A stretch of 64,000 nucleotides of DNA. Source: Gammaproteobacteria bacterium (GTDB taxonomy: Bacteria; Gemmatimonadota; Gemmatimonadetes; Longimicrobiales; Gaopeijiaceae). Below, one piece after another: positions 30,476-39,536 of the stretch. A program made the translations under genes and the position numbers. The stretch lies in contig JAPPHB010000063.1 of NCBI GenBank assembly GCA_028821195.1, positions 67,365-131,364 on the forward strand, read 5' to 3'. The notes below the pieces were generated by a model, which was given only the letters and a program-made list of their open reading frames with translations, did not search any database and was not told the DNA's origin. Each line of letters begins with the position of its first letter. Positions within the stretch are counted from its first letter, which is position 1.

Positions 30476-31774
30476 TCAAGACGGCGGCCCCCCCGGTCCG
30501 TAGACCAGCACGCGTGGCTCGCCGAGGCCGGCTGCCGCCCGCTGGACCTCCTCGGAAGACAGACCCTCCATGGGCGCGCGCAGTTCCCCCGGCCCGCCGT
30601 CCGACTCCGCTTCGATGAGCAGTCGGCGGCCCTCGCGCTCGGGATCCGCCATTGCGAGCGCCCGTGCCGACCGGAACCTCCGGTACTGCCGGTTCAGGTC
30701 GTCCGGGGGATGGTTGCCGGCGGACAGATGATCCACGATGTCCACGATGCGCTGCTCCCAGGCCCGCACGGTCGGCCACTGGGCGGCGATCGTCACCTGC
30801 AGCACGGGCCCGCCGGGCAGCTCGCGCACCTCGACCCGGCGGCTGATCAGTCCCGGAGCGGGAGGGTTGATCCCCAGTTGCTCCCCGATCACGTGCGCGA
30901 GGAATTCCATTGGCCGTCGCGGTGTCCTTCCCTCAAACGGGTAGGCGGCCCGGATCCAGTTGTTCGTGATGTCGTCGGCCACCGAGGTCCGGCCGCCCGT
31001 CTCCCACGCCCACCCCGGGGTGCGCGGCGGCAGCGGTGCGCCCTCCACCACCCAGGCCTGCTCCCCGCGCCGCGCCATCGTACGGTGCGCGCCGACGATG
31101 GAGGCTGCCTCGGCCGGTTCGACCGCGCCCACCACGGCCAGCCGCGCCTCGTCCATTCGGTAGATGCGCGCCCGCGTCGCCTCCAGTGCCTCGACCGTCA
31201 TGCCGTTCACGCTTGACGGAGTGCCCATGGGGGGCCGGGCGCGCTCCGCCCCGAGGAGCGTGCGGCGCGCCTCCAGTTCGAACGCGCGCACGGGCGCGTC
31301 ACGCTGGAAGAACACCTGGCCCGACAACTCGGAGCGCGTCTCCGCGGCCAGCGCCGCATCGAGCGGGTCGGCGAACAGCGTGCGCGTGAGGGTGCCGTAC
31401 GCCGCCGCCCAGTCGTCCGACGTTGTCAGCAGCGTAACCCAGGTGCGGTCGCCCTCCACTTCGATGGCCGCGACCGCGCCCGTTTCCGCCAGGCTGGCGG
31501 AAACGGCTCGCTCGAGCACCCTGCCCAGGAGCCAGGCGGTTCCCTCGGCGCCGGGCGGGTCGTCGCCGTATCCGCCTGCGAAGGAGAGGGTGACGGCGAC
31601 GGCGGACGTCCACGGCCGCTCGCTCACCACCACCAGCTGCAGCGTATCAGGGACCGCGGCCAGACCGCTCGCGGGCCGGACGCCCGCCGCCGCCACCGCG
31701 GGAGCGGCGAGCGACAGGATCGCCCACAGCGACGTCCACGTGAGCCGCGGCCTCCGAGGGGGCGACTTGAGCAT
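30476..31774 (-). CDS. degenerate M16-like secreted protein (second of pair)
   Basis: A 432-residue secreted protein with a signal-like segment (LTWTSLWAILSLAAPAVAAAG). The layout recalls M16 peptidases: LQLVVVSERPWTSAVAVTLSFAGGYGDDPPGAEGTAWLLGRVL occupies the first-domain start, but where HxxEH is expected there is AWLLGRVLERAV, so no zinc site. It continues with MGTPSSVNGMTVEALEATRARIYRMDEARLAVVG, typical of the NP/V-G strand region of M16. Likely a structural or binding protein. Its ATG touches the previous stop (TGATG). Confidence 0.75.
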   Translation of the reverse strand: MLKSPPRRPRLTWTSLWAILSLAAPAVAAAGVRPASGLAAVPDTLQLVVVSERPWTSAVAVTLSFAGGYGDDPPGAEGTAWLLGRVLERAVSASLAETGAVAAIEVEGDRTWVTLLTTSDDWAAAYGTLTRTLFADPLDAALAAETRSELSGQVFFQRDAPVRAFELEARRTLLGAERARPPMGTPSSVNGMTVEALEATRARIYRMDEARLAVVGAVEPAEAASIVGAHRTMARRGEQAWVVEGAPLPPRTPGWAWETGGRTSVADDITNNWIRAAYPFEGRTPRRPMEFLAHVIGEQLGINPPAPGLISRRVEVRELPGGPVLQVTIAAQWPTVRAWEQRIVDIVDHLSAGNHPPDDLNRQYRRFRSARALAMADPEREGRRLLIEAESDGGPGELRAPMEGLSSEEVQRAAAGLGEPRVLVYGPGGPPS

Positions 31775-32961
31775 CAGTTCGCCACCTCGGCGGAAATTGC
31801 CTCGGCCGCGGCGACCTCGTCGAGGAAGGCGGCCATGACTTCGAAATCGACCTCCTCCAGGCGGCGCAGATAGTCCGCCGCCGCGTCGGCATCGCCCGTG
31901 GCGTCCAGATGTCGGCCGATGACCTCCGCCAGCCCGCCGGGCGAGCGCCCCTCCAGGATCAGCTCCGAGCGGAGCGAAGACTTCGCGTTGCGCACGATGG
32001 TCGGGCTCAGCGCCGCCCGCAGGTCGCGGATGTAGTCTCGAACGCGGACGCGCATCGCCGTCGCGTTTCGCGAGAAGGCCGCCGCTGTCAGCACCAGCCA
32101 CGACCGTTCTCCGAGCTCCCACCGCTCGAGTTGGGGCTCGAACTCGCCGCCCAACTCCCGGAGGCGGTTGTTCGCGATGCGCGCGAGCAGCGCGGAGCGC
32201 GGATCCCGCGCGTTTCCGGATGGATATGCCTCCCCGTACCAGACCCGGATGCGTTCGGGTCTGATGGCCGGGAACCTTCTTGCAGCCGCCTCCGGGAGCC
32301 GATCCGTCTCCGGCGCCGGCCCGGCCTCCCCCAGCTCTGCCAGAGCCGAGAACGCGGCCTCCAGCGGCAGGTCGGCCACCACGACCACGGAGAGGTTGCC
32401 CCGGCGGTGCGATTCCCGCCAGCGCTCCACCAGGCGGGCCGGGTGCAGCGCCGCCAGCGACTCGAGGGTTCCCGTCACCGGCGGAATCGGTGAAGCCATG
32501 CGCGAGCGAAGCCGGAGGCGCAGCGCGCCCCGGGCGGTTTCCCGCTCTTGCCGGTTCATGCCTTCGAGGCGCGTTCGGGCCGCCACGAAGCCGGGCGATG
32601 CCGGGCGGGCCAGCAGCTCCCGCGCAACGCCGGCAAGATGGTCGAAGTCCGCGACCGCGCCGTTCAGGCGATAGACGAGTCCGAGCGAGGTGCGGTGCGC
32701 CAGGACTTCGATGCCCAGCGTCTCCCGGAGTCTCCGGACGCGTTCCAGCGCCATCAGCTGAATGAGGTAACCGGCTCCGGCGCCGGACTCGGACTCGACG
32801 AAGGGAACCGTGATGCGGATCGCCGCCGCCGGTGAACCGGTGGCTTCGACGAAGGCGATGGTCGGGCCGTCAGGCGGGCGGAGAACCGTGTCCGGACGGA
32901 GCGCCTCGGGGTCGGAGATGGCGCTCAGGAGGGCGACCCCGGCGAGGAAAGCGGCCGTCAC
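31774..32961 (-). CDS. degenerate M16-like secreted protein (first of pair)
   Basis: A 395-residue protein with a short hydrophobic start (MTAAFLAGVALLSAIS; GTG codon). M16-like elements: IRITVPFVESESGAGAGYLIQLMALERV, an LVYRLNGAVADFDHLAGVARELL strand-helix, and a later LHPARLVERWRESHRRGNLSVVVVADLPL that matches the Asn/Val strand after the linker helix. No HxxEH motif is present. It may partner with the next gene, which is equally degenerate. Function not inferable; assignment to M16 is by pattern only. Confidence 0.72.
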   Translation of the reverse strand: MTAAFLAGVALLSAISDPEALRPDTVLRPPDGPTIAFVEATGSPAAAIRITVPFVESESGAGAGYLIQLMALERVRRLRETLGIEVLAHRTSLGLVYRLNGAVADFDHLAGVARELLARPASPGFVAARTRLEGMNRQERETARGALRLRLRSRMASPIPPVTGTLESLAALHPARLVERWRESHRRGNLSVVVVADLPLEAAFSALAELGEAGPAPETDRLPEAAARRFPAIRPERIRVWYGEAYPSGNARDPRSALLARIANNRLRELGGEFEPQLERWELGERSWLVLTAAAFSRNATAMRVRVRDYIRDLRAALSPTIVRNAKSSLRSELILEGRSPGGLAEVIGRHLDATGDADAAADYLRRLEEVDFEVMAAFLDEVAAAEAISAEVAN

Positions 32962-32976
32962 CTGCTCTGGGCCGGA

Positions 32977-33915
32977 TCAGGGAATGACGTCGATTACGAA
33001 CCGGTGCGGATCGATCGGCCGTCCGTTCTGACGCACCTCATAGTGGACATGCGGAGCCGTCGTGATCCCTGTGCTGCCCACCAGCGCGATGACGTCGCCG
33101 CGCTCCACTTCCTGACCCATCCGCACCAGAATCTGGCTCGCGTGGCCGTACAGCGTCTCGTACCCGAAGCCGTGTTCGACGAGCACGGTCAGGCCGTACC
33201 CGCTCCGGCTGCCGGTGGAGGTCACCGTCCCCTTGGCGGTAGCCACGATGGGCGAGCCCGCGGGGGCCGAGATGTCCATGCCCTCGTGCGGGAGCGGCCG
33301 GTGGTGTATCGGATGCATGCGGGAGGAGGAGAAGCGGCTGGAGATGAAGCCGCGGGCCGGAAGGATGGAAGGAAACGACTCCAGCCATTCTCGATGCCGG
33401 TTCAGCGAATCCGCAGCCTCGGTAAGGCTGGTGCCGAGCAACTGAACCCGACGCTGGAGCGCCTTCAGATCGAAGGAGGTCGCGAAGGCGTCCTTGGAAT
33501 ACAGCGAGTCGAGGCCCCACAGAGGGTGCGAGCGAGGCGTGGTGGTTCCGGGGCCACCCACACCCGCCTGGAGCACCTCGGCGTCGATGGACTCCAGCCC
33601 GGCCAGAGCACGGGCCTGCGCATTCTGTTCCGACAGGCCTTCGACCGCGCCCTCAAGGCCCGCCAGCTGCTGTCGGATGCCGGTCAGCTCCTCGCCCATG
33701 GCCTGGTTTTTCGCGGCCAGCTGCCGTGCCTCCATCCGGTGCGCGCCACCGGAGAAGACGAAGAAGGCGGCCCCCAGGAGGAGGACCATGACGCCGGCCC
33801 AGGAGAGGAGCAGCCGGGGCGAGACTTCGAACTGCCGGTGCCGCCCGCCGCCGGACGGCACGACCAGGATCGAAAACCTGGTCTTCAGCTTGGCGCCGAA
33901 TGATTTGTTTGGCAT
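32977..33915 (-). CDS. M23-family (LytM-like) peptidase with coiled coil
   Basis: A 312-residue inner-membrane-anchored murein-associated protein. One membrane helix lies at about 35-55 (LSWAGVMVLLLGAAFFVF), then a coiled coil (60-105), a linker, and the LytM domain (about 200-300). Zinc ligands are visible: the His of RMHPIHHR, the HEGMD motif (HxxxD), and HVHYE (HxH). All key residues are kept, so endopeptidase activity on peptidoglycan cross-links is plausible; related proteins can also act as activators of amidases. It sits just upstream of the M16-like pair on the same strand. Confidence 0.93.
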   Translation of the reverse strand: MPNKSFGAKLKTRFSILVVPSGGGRHRQFEVSPRLLLSWAGVMVLLLGAAFFVFSGGAHRMEARQLAAKNQAMGEELTGIRQQLAGLEGAVEGLSEQNAQARALAGLESIDAEVLQAGVGGPGTTTPRSHPLWGLDSLYSKDAFATSFDLKALQRRVQLLGTSLTEAADSLNRHREWLESFPSILPARGFISSRFSSSRMHPIHHRPLPHEGMDISAPAGSPIVATAKGTVTSTGSRSGYGLTVLVEHGFGYETLYGHASQILVRMGQEVERGDVIALVGSTGITTAPHVHYEVRQNGRPIDPHRFVIDVIP

Positions 33916-33990
33916 GCCTCAGGAGTGATCGAGGGCAGGGAGCGACAAACACAGCAGGGGCTTCAACCTATCCGTGCCGGCCGAAGCCAG

Positions 33991-35535
33991 TCAAGCCGAG
34001 GGCAGCCGTACCCGCGGGAAGAGAGGTTTGCCCCGCGTGACGGCTCGTCCCGCCAGTGGAGCGTCGAGTGCCCGGTCCAGGGTGGGAACCCGGGCAAGCC
34101 CCAAGGTTCCCGCCAGCACGCCCATCTTCGCCGGCATGACCGGCTCCAGCAGTGCGGCGAGCACCGTAAGGCAACGCGCGAGCGAGGCCAGCGTTTCGTC
34201 GAGGTCCGGTGCTCTCTCCGGATCCCTCGCCTGGGCCCACGGCTCCCGCTCCTCCACGTATCGGTTCGCGTGCCGCGCGAGATCCATCGCCGCGCCCAGC
34301 GCGCGATGCAGGCGAAGGCCGTTCATGAAGTCCCGGTAGCGGCCAAGGGCCTCTCCGGTCTCGGTCGCCAGGCCCTGCCCCGCGGAATCCGGTAGGGCGC
34401 CGTCCCGGTAGCGCGCGATCATCGACGTCACCCGGCTGGCGAGGTTCCCAAGCACGTTGGAGAGCTCGTCGTATCGGGTGAGGAAGCGCTCGGGCGTGTA
34501 CGACGCGTCGCTGCCGGTGGGCATCTCGCGCACCAGATACCAGCGCACCGCGTCGACTCCGTGCGTCGCGATCAGGGCGAGGGGGTCCACCACGTTCTGC
34601 AGCGACTTGGACATCTTGGTTTCGCCCACGAGCCACCATCCGTGGGCGAGGATATGCCGCGGCAACTCCAGTTCGCACGCCATCAGGATGGTGGGCCAGT
34701 ACACCGCGTGGGTGGTGAGGATGTCCTTGCCCATGACGTGCAGGTCGGCGGGCCACCACGACTCGATGGGGGCGCCGAATCCCTGCTCGTCCGGGGCGGC
34801 CTCGGGGTCGATGGCGCCCGATGCGGTCACGTAGTTGATGAGGGCGTCCACCCACACGTAGCAGACGTGTTCAGGGTCGAAGGGGAGGGGAACGCCCCAG
34901 CTCACGCGGCTCTGCGGACGGGAGATCGAGAGGTCCTCGAGCGGCTGCTGCAGGAACCCGAGCACTTCGTTCCGCCGCACGGCCGGAATGATCCAGTCGG
35001 GGTTGGCCTCGATGTGGCCCACCAGCCGTTCCTGGAAGGTGCTCATGCGGAAGAAGTAGTTGACCTCCTCGATCTGGCGTACGGGCCGGCGGCAGTCCGG
35101 ACAGGTTTCCCCCGGCCCCAGGTCCTTCTCGGTCCAGTAGCGCTCCTCGTGGATGCAGTACCATCCGAGGTAGCGGTCCTTGTAGATGTGTCCCTTGTCG
35201 TGGAGCCGTTGCAGGAAGGCGGTGACGACGGCGATGTGATCCGCCTCGGTAGTGCGGATGAAGCGGTCGAAGGAAATGTCGAGTTCATCCCACGCCTCGC
35301 GGAAGCGGCCCGCCATGCGGTCGCACAGCTCGATCGGGGTCAGGCCGCGCCGGGCAGCCTCCTCGGCGATCTTGGGACCGTGTTCGTCGGTGCCGGTGAG
35401 GAATCTCGTTTCGGCGCCGGTCTGGCGATGAAAACGGGCCAGCACGTCGGTGAGAATCGTGGTGTAGGCGTGCCCGATGTGGGGCTCGCCCGACGCGTAG
35501 TAGATCGGCGTCGTGAGATAGCGTCGTCGGCTCAT
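33991..35535 (-). CDS. metG: methionyl-tRNA synthetase
   Basis: Charges initiator and elongator tRNA-Met. The 514-residue enzyme has the class I signatures PHIGH (residues 18-22) and KMSKS (about 300). The connective insert keeps a single CPDC knuckle (ETCPDCRRP), as in the short, one-knuckle forms. A helical anticodon-binding domain follows, and there is no C-terminal tRNA-binding (EMAP) extension. The conserved ATG at 35535 begins MSRRRYLTTPIYYASG. The ricT gene is seven bases upstream, as is often seen in other bacteria. Confidence 0.96.
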   Translation of the reverse strand: MSRRRYLTTPIYYASGEPHIGHAYTTILTDVLARFHRQTGAETRFLTGTDEHGPKIAEEAARRGLTPIELCDRMAGRFREAWDELDISFDRFIRTTEADHIAVVTAFLQRLHDKGHIYKDRYLGWYCIHEERYWTEKDLGPGETCPDCRRPVRQIEEVNYFFRMSTFQERLVGHIEANPDWIIPAVRRNEVLGFLQQPLEDLSISRPQSRVSWGVPLPFDPEHVCYVWVDALINYVTASGAIDPEAAPDEQGFGAPIESWWPADLHVMGKDILTTHAVYWPTILMACELELPRHILAHGWWLVGETKMSKSLQNVVDPLALIATHGVDAVRWYLVREMPTGSDASYTPERFLTRYDELSNVLGNLASRVTSMIARYRDGALPDSAGQGLATETGEALGRYRDFMNGLRLHRALGAAMDLARHANRYVEEREPWAQARDPERAPDLDETLASLARCLTVLAALLEPVMPAKMGVLAGTLGLARVPTLDRALDAPLAGRAVTRGKPLFPRVRLPSA

Positions 35536-35542
35536 GTCCGGG

Positions 35543-36391
35543 TCAGTCTGAGCGTTTCCCCCGGGGAACCCCGGACACCTCTTTCTTGAGTTCCTTCAGC
35601 GTCACCTTGCGGCGGGCTCCGTCGCCGGCCAGAAGGGTGACCGTCTCGCTCCAGATGTCCACCGCGACCACCTTCTGCCGCCCCAGCGAAGTGTTCACCG
35701 ACCTTCCCTCGCGCGGGAACCGCCGACGCGCCCGAACATACGCGTCGTGCTCGTACTTGAGGCAGCACATGAGACGGCCGCAGCAACCGGAGATCTGCGA
35801 CGGATTCAGGGAGAGGCGCTGGTCCTTGGCCAGTTGAAGGCTCACCGGACGCAGGGAGGGGAGCCAGGTCGAGCAGCACAGTTCGCGCCCGCAGCGGCCG
35901 ACTCCTCCGAGCATCGCGGCTTCATCGCGCACGCCGATCTGGCGCAACTCGATGCGGGTGCGGAAGGTGCGGGCCAGATCGCGGACCAGGGCCCGGAAGT
36001 CGACCCGCCGCTCGGCCGTGAAGTAGATGATCAGCTTCTTGCGGTCGAACTGCCACTCCGCCTCGGTGACCTTCATCTTCAGCCTGTGGGCGGCCACCTT
36101 GTCGCGCGCCATCGCGCGCACGCGATCCTCGTCGGTGCGAAGCTGGCTCACGTGCCGGATCTCGTCGGCGAGAGCCTGCCGCAGGATCTTCCGGGACGGT
36201 TCCGGCGTTGCGCATCCGCCGGATGAGGAGCACTTGCGTTCGGCGATGGCGCCCAGGGCGGTCACGCGGCCGAGATCGCGGCCGCGCTCGGCCTCGACCA
36301 TCACCCAGCTACCCGGCTGAAGCGCGCCGGGCTGGCAGGCGAAGTAGTCCTTGCGTGTTCCCTTGAACCGGACTTCCGCGAACTCTGGCAT
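35543..36391 (-). CDS. ricT: PSP1-domain protein RicT (YaaT)
   Basis: A 282-residue PSP1 protein, the RicT/YaaT family that in Bacillus joins RicA and RicF in an iron-sulfur complex controlling RNase Y and mRNA maturation. The cluster-binding cysteines are evident in GRCGRELCC and SGCCGRLMCCLKYE, plus KCSSSGGC earlier. The N-terminus (AEVRFKGTRKDYFACQPGALQPG) is typical. Placement next to metG is common. No RicA or RicF gene is in the window. Confidence 0.93.
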   Translation of the reverse strand: MPEFAEVRFKGTRKDYFACQPGALQPGSWVMVEAERGRDLGRVTALGAIAERKCSSSGGCATPEPSRKILRQALADEIRHVSQLRTDEDRVRAMARDKVAAHRLKMKVTEAEWQFDRKKLIIYFTAERRVDFRALVRDLARTFRTRIELRQIGVRDEAAMLGGVGRCGRELCCSTWLPSLRPVSLQLAKDQRLSLNPSQISGCCGRLMCCLKYEHDAYVRARRRFPREGRSVNTSLGRQKVVAVDIWSETVTLLAGDGARRKVTLKELKKEVSGVPRGKRSD

Positions 36392-36420
36392 CTACTCTCG
36401 AACCCGGGTGGGGTACGTCC

Positions 36421-37455
36421 TCAGCCGCCGGCTCTCATGCTTCTGCCGCCCTCCGCATCGAGGCGCGGGCCCGTGAGTCCGGATTCCTCGATCGCCTTCC
36501 CGGCCCAGTCCCCGATCGCCTCGTACTTGCGCCAGCGCCGTGCCAGCAGTTCGTCGGTGTCGAGCGCGGTCAACTCGGCCAGTTGCCGCCTGAGAGCGAC
36601 GGACACGCTCCTTGAGGCGGCTTCCCAGTCGGAGTGGGCGCCCCCGACCGGCTCGCCGATGATGTCGTCCGCGACGCCCAGCCTGAGCAGATCGGCCGAG
36701 GTCAGGCGCAGCGCCTCGGCGGCCTTCTCGCGGTGGTCCCGCGATCGCCAGAGGATGGCGGCGCACCCTTCCGGGGAGATCACCGAATACACGGCGTGTT
36801 CCAGCATGAGGATGCGGTCGGTCACCCCGATGCCGAGCGCGCCGCCGGACATGCCCTCGCCGATGACGACGGAGACGGTCGGAACCCGCAGCGCCGCCAT
36901 CTCGCGAAGGTTGCGGGCGATGGCCTCGCCGATGCCGCGCTCCTCGGAGCCGAGTCCGGGGTAGGCCCCGGGGGTGTCGATGACGGTCACGACCGGACGC
37001 CCGAACTTCTCCGCCATCTTCATCAGGCGCAGCGCCTTGCGGTATCCCTCCGGATGAGGCATGCCGAAGTTGCGGCGCAGATTCTCCTTCATGGCCCGGC
37101 CCTTCTGCTGGCCGATGACCATGAGGGACTGTCCGTCCAGGCACGCCCAGCCCGCCACGATGGCCTGGTCGTCCCGATAGCTCCGGTCGCCGTGGAGTTC
37201 GATCCAGTCGGTGAAGATGCGCTCCACGTAGTCGAGCATGTACGGGCGGTTGGGATGACGCGCCACCTGCACGCGCTCCATGGGGGCGAGGTTGCGGTAG
37301 GTCTCTTCGGTCATGGCCGCGAGACGGCTGCGAAGGACTTCGATTTCGCGCACCACGTCGATGCCCTTCTCGTCCGCCAGCGCGCGAAGGCCGTCAATCT
37401 GCCGCTGCAGTTCGGCGATGTCGCGCTCAAACCTGAGATGTGTGGTCCCTGCCAA
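36421..37455 (-). CDS. accA: acetyl-CoA carboxylase carboxyltransferase subunit alpha
   Basis: One half of the carboxyltransferase that makes malonyl-CoA for fatty-acid synthesis, partner of AccD. The 344-residue chain starts with the helical ERDIAELQRQIDGLRAL, then ARHPNRPYMLDYVERIF, FGMPHPEGYRKALRLM, IDTPGAYPGLGSEERGIGEAIARNL, IGEGMSGGALGIG and SPEGCAAILW, all standard. The start is a TTG at 37455 with GGAG seven bases upstream; no in-frame ATG fits better. accD is elsewhere. Confidence 0.96.
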   Translation of the reverse strand: MAGTTHLRFERDIAELQRQIDGLRALADEKGIDVVREIEVLRSRLAAMTEETYRNLAPMERVQVARHPNRPYMLDYVERIFTDWIELHGDRSYRDDQAIVAGWACLDGQSLMVIGQQKGRAMKENLRRNFGMPHPEGYRKALRLMKMAEKFGRPVVTVIDTPGAYPGLGSEERGIGEAIARNLREMAALRVPTVSVVIGEGMSGGALGIGVTDRILMLEHAVYSVISPEGCAAILWRSRDHREKAAEALRLTSADLLRLGVADDIIGEPVGGAHSDWEAASRSVSVALRRQLAELTALDTDELLARRWRKYEAIGDWAGKAIEESGLTGPRLDAEGGRSMRAGG

Positions 37456-37570
37456 GAGCCGTCTCCATTCATTTCATGTTGGGCTTCTGGTGGGTAGGCG
37501 GAAACTGCCATGGTCGCGCATCGGGGCCGCGAATACAAGTGTTTACAGCTTCGATCCCGATGGGGGCCCG

Positions 37571-39343
37571 TCAGTTGCCGCCCGTCTGCATGAGCAGATA
37601 GTCGTCCGGGTCGAGGGTCGTGCCGGAAGGCGCGGCCTCGAGCGGGATGCGGAACGTCTGTTCCCTCCCGGTGACCTCGACGCGGCTGCGTTCAGCGTTG
37701 CCGCCCACCTCGAACTCGATGTCGAGGGGGAGCCGGAAGGCGGGCCAGTCGGCTTGCTGCGTCTGCCGGATGGTGACCACCGCCTCGCCGGCATCCGCAT
37801 CCCATGCGGTTTCGGAGGTGACCACCGGATAACCGGGCCGGTAGAGCCACTGCTCGAAGAACCAGCCCAGGTCGGACCCGGACGCCTCCTCCATGACGGC
37901 GCGGAAGTCGGAGGTGCTCGCCACGCTGTCGCGGAAGCGCGCGTAGTAGCTGCGGATGCCGGCGAAGAACGCCTCGTCGCCCAGCATGCCGCGCAGCATG
38001 TGCAGCACCCATCCGCCCTTCGGGTAGTTGTTGGCGTTGAGCAGGTTGAACAGGTTCGTCTCCTCGCGGTCGACCACGGGACGGTTGACGTCGTTCGAGG
38101 CGAGCACGCGCTGCCGGCTTCCTTCCATCCTTCCGCGGAAGTCCCCGGGTCCGTCGGCCTCTTCGAAGAAAAGCGCCCCGAAGTAGGTGGCGAAGCCCTC
38201 GGAGAGCCACAGGTCGTACCACTCCGACTCCGTGACGCTGTCGCCGAACCACTGGTGCGCGATCTCGTGCGAGACCGTGCCCTCCATGTTGCGGCCCTGG
38301 GCGATGCCCTGCTCGGTGTAGAAAATGGCCGAGGAGTTTTCCATGCCGCCGAAGCGGGTGGCGCTCTGCACGTTGGCCAGCTTCTCGTAGGGGTAGGGGC
38401 CGATGAGGTCGGTGAAGAAGTCGACCATCTCCGCCGCGCGCCCGAAGATGCGGGCGCCGTTGTCGACGTCCTGGGGATAGACCCAGTAGGTCACGCGGGT
38501 GCAGCCGTCGCTGCGCGGTGAAACCGGGGAGTCGTCGCAGGCGGCGAGCCCCACCTGGCGCACGGCGAGGTCGGCGCCGCCCACGACCATGGTGTAGCTG
38601 GGGATGGGCACCGAGGTGGTCCAGCGCCAGGTGCGGCGGCCTTCCGCGCCACCCAGGGCGTCGTCGTCGGTTGGGGCAGGCGGCGCCGCGATGGTGCCGT
38701 TGGCGATCACCTGCCAGGCGGCGGGCGCGTGGATGGTGTACTCCACCGTCGCCTTGTCGCTCGGGTGGTCGACCGACGGGAACCAGAAGCGCGCCCGGTT
38801 GGGCCAGTTGTCGGCGAAGGCCGCCGGGTCGCCGTGCACGTTGTCGCGCAGGATCAGGCCGTCGTCGGGGGTGCCGCCGTAAGCCACGGCCACTTCCACC
38901 GGGCCGGCGGCGTTCGGGGGCGCGAAGATGCGCAGCTTGCCGTCGGAGTACTCGAACGGCGTGCGGACGCCGTCGACCTCGATGGCGTGAATGGCCAGCC
39001 CCACCAGGTCGAACTCCATCGGCGTTTCGGGGTCGGCGGGGGGCGCGACCAGAATGCGCGCGCGAGCGTCAAAATCGCTCCGGTCCAGGTGGAGCGACAA
39101 CTCCAGGTCGTAGTGGAGGACGTCGAAGGCGCCCGCGTACTCGCCGGGGAGAGGGGCTCGCCCGGCCTCCACGGGATCCGGCTCGGGGATGCTCATCACG
39201 GCCCCGGGCTCGAGCGGAACGTCCGGGGCGAGCTCGGGGGCCGGGGTGCTGGCCGAGGGTGGGGTGGCGGGGGCGCAGGCCACGAAGCCGAGGCCGGCCA
39301 GGGCGAGTGCAATCGAGGTGCCGGCGAACCGTCTGGAATACAC
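37571..39343 (-). CDS. M1-family aminopeptidase, lipoprotein
   Basis: A 590-residue zinc aminopeptidase exported as a lipoprotein. The GTG start at 39343 has GGAGG eight bases upstream, and the signal (YSRRFAGTSIALALAGLGFVAC) ends in a lipobox Cys. An N-terminal beta-sandwich leads to the catalytic domain with the exopeptidase motif FGGMENSSAIFY, the zinc motif HEIAHQWFGD, and the third ligand Glu in LWLSEGFATYF 18 residues later. The acidic/Pro-rich stretch after the lipobox (ATPPSASTPAPE) is a likely linker. The gene is divergent from the next, across 193 bases that probably hold both promoters. Confidence 0.94.
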   Translation of the reverse strand: MYSRRFAGTSIALALAGLGFVACAPATPPSASTPAPELAPDVPLEPGAVMSIPEPDPVEAGRAPLPGEYAGAFDVLHYDLELSLHLDRSDFDARARILVAPPADPETPMEFDLVGLAIHAIEVDGVRTPFEYSDGKLRIFAPPNAAGPVEVAVAYGGTPDDGLILRDNVHGDPAAFADNWPNRARFWFPSVDHPSDKATVEYTIHAPAAWQVIANGTIAAPPAPTDDDALGGAEGRRTWRWTTSVPIPSYTMVVGGADLAVRQVGLAACDDSPVSPRSDGCTRVTYWVYPQDVDNGARIFGRAAEMVDFFTDLIGPYPYEKLANVQSATRFGGMENSSAIFYTEQGIAQGRNMEGTVSHEIAHQWFGDSVTESEWYDLWLSEGFATYFGALFFEEADGPGDFRGRMEGSRQRVLASNDVNRPVVDREETNLFNLLNANNYPKGGWVLHMLRGMLGDEAFFAGIRSYYARFRDSVASTSDFRAVMEEASGSDLGWFFEQWLYRPGYPVVTSETAWDADAGEAVVTIRQTQQADWPAFRLPLDIEFEVGGNAERSRVEVTGREQTFRIPLEAAPSGTTLDPDDYLLMQTGGN

Positions 39344-39536
39344 GCTGATGTCCTCCGGGGCGGCGAGGAAAGCCGATGACCGCCGCGTGATTTGCGGGCA
39401 TGATCCGTAGCGGTCCAATATCACGGTGTCGTTGTCCGTCGCCAACCGGAGCGCATTGGGCCGCTTGCCGTGCCCTCGCCCCGCAGCTTCGGCGGATGCG
39501 TCTGTTGCCCGCCATCCTCCGAAAGGATCCGCCGAC

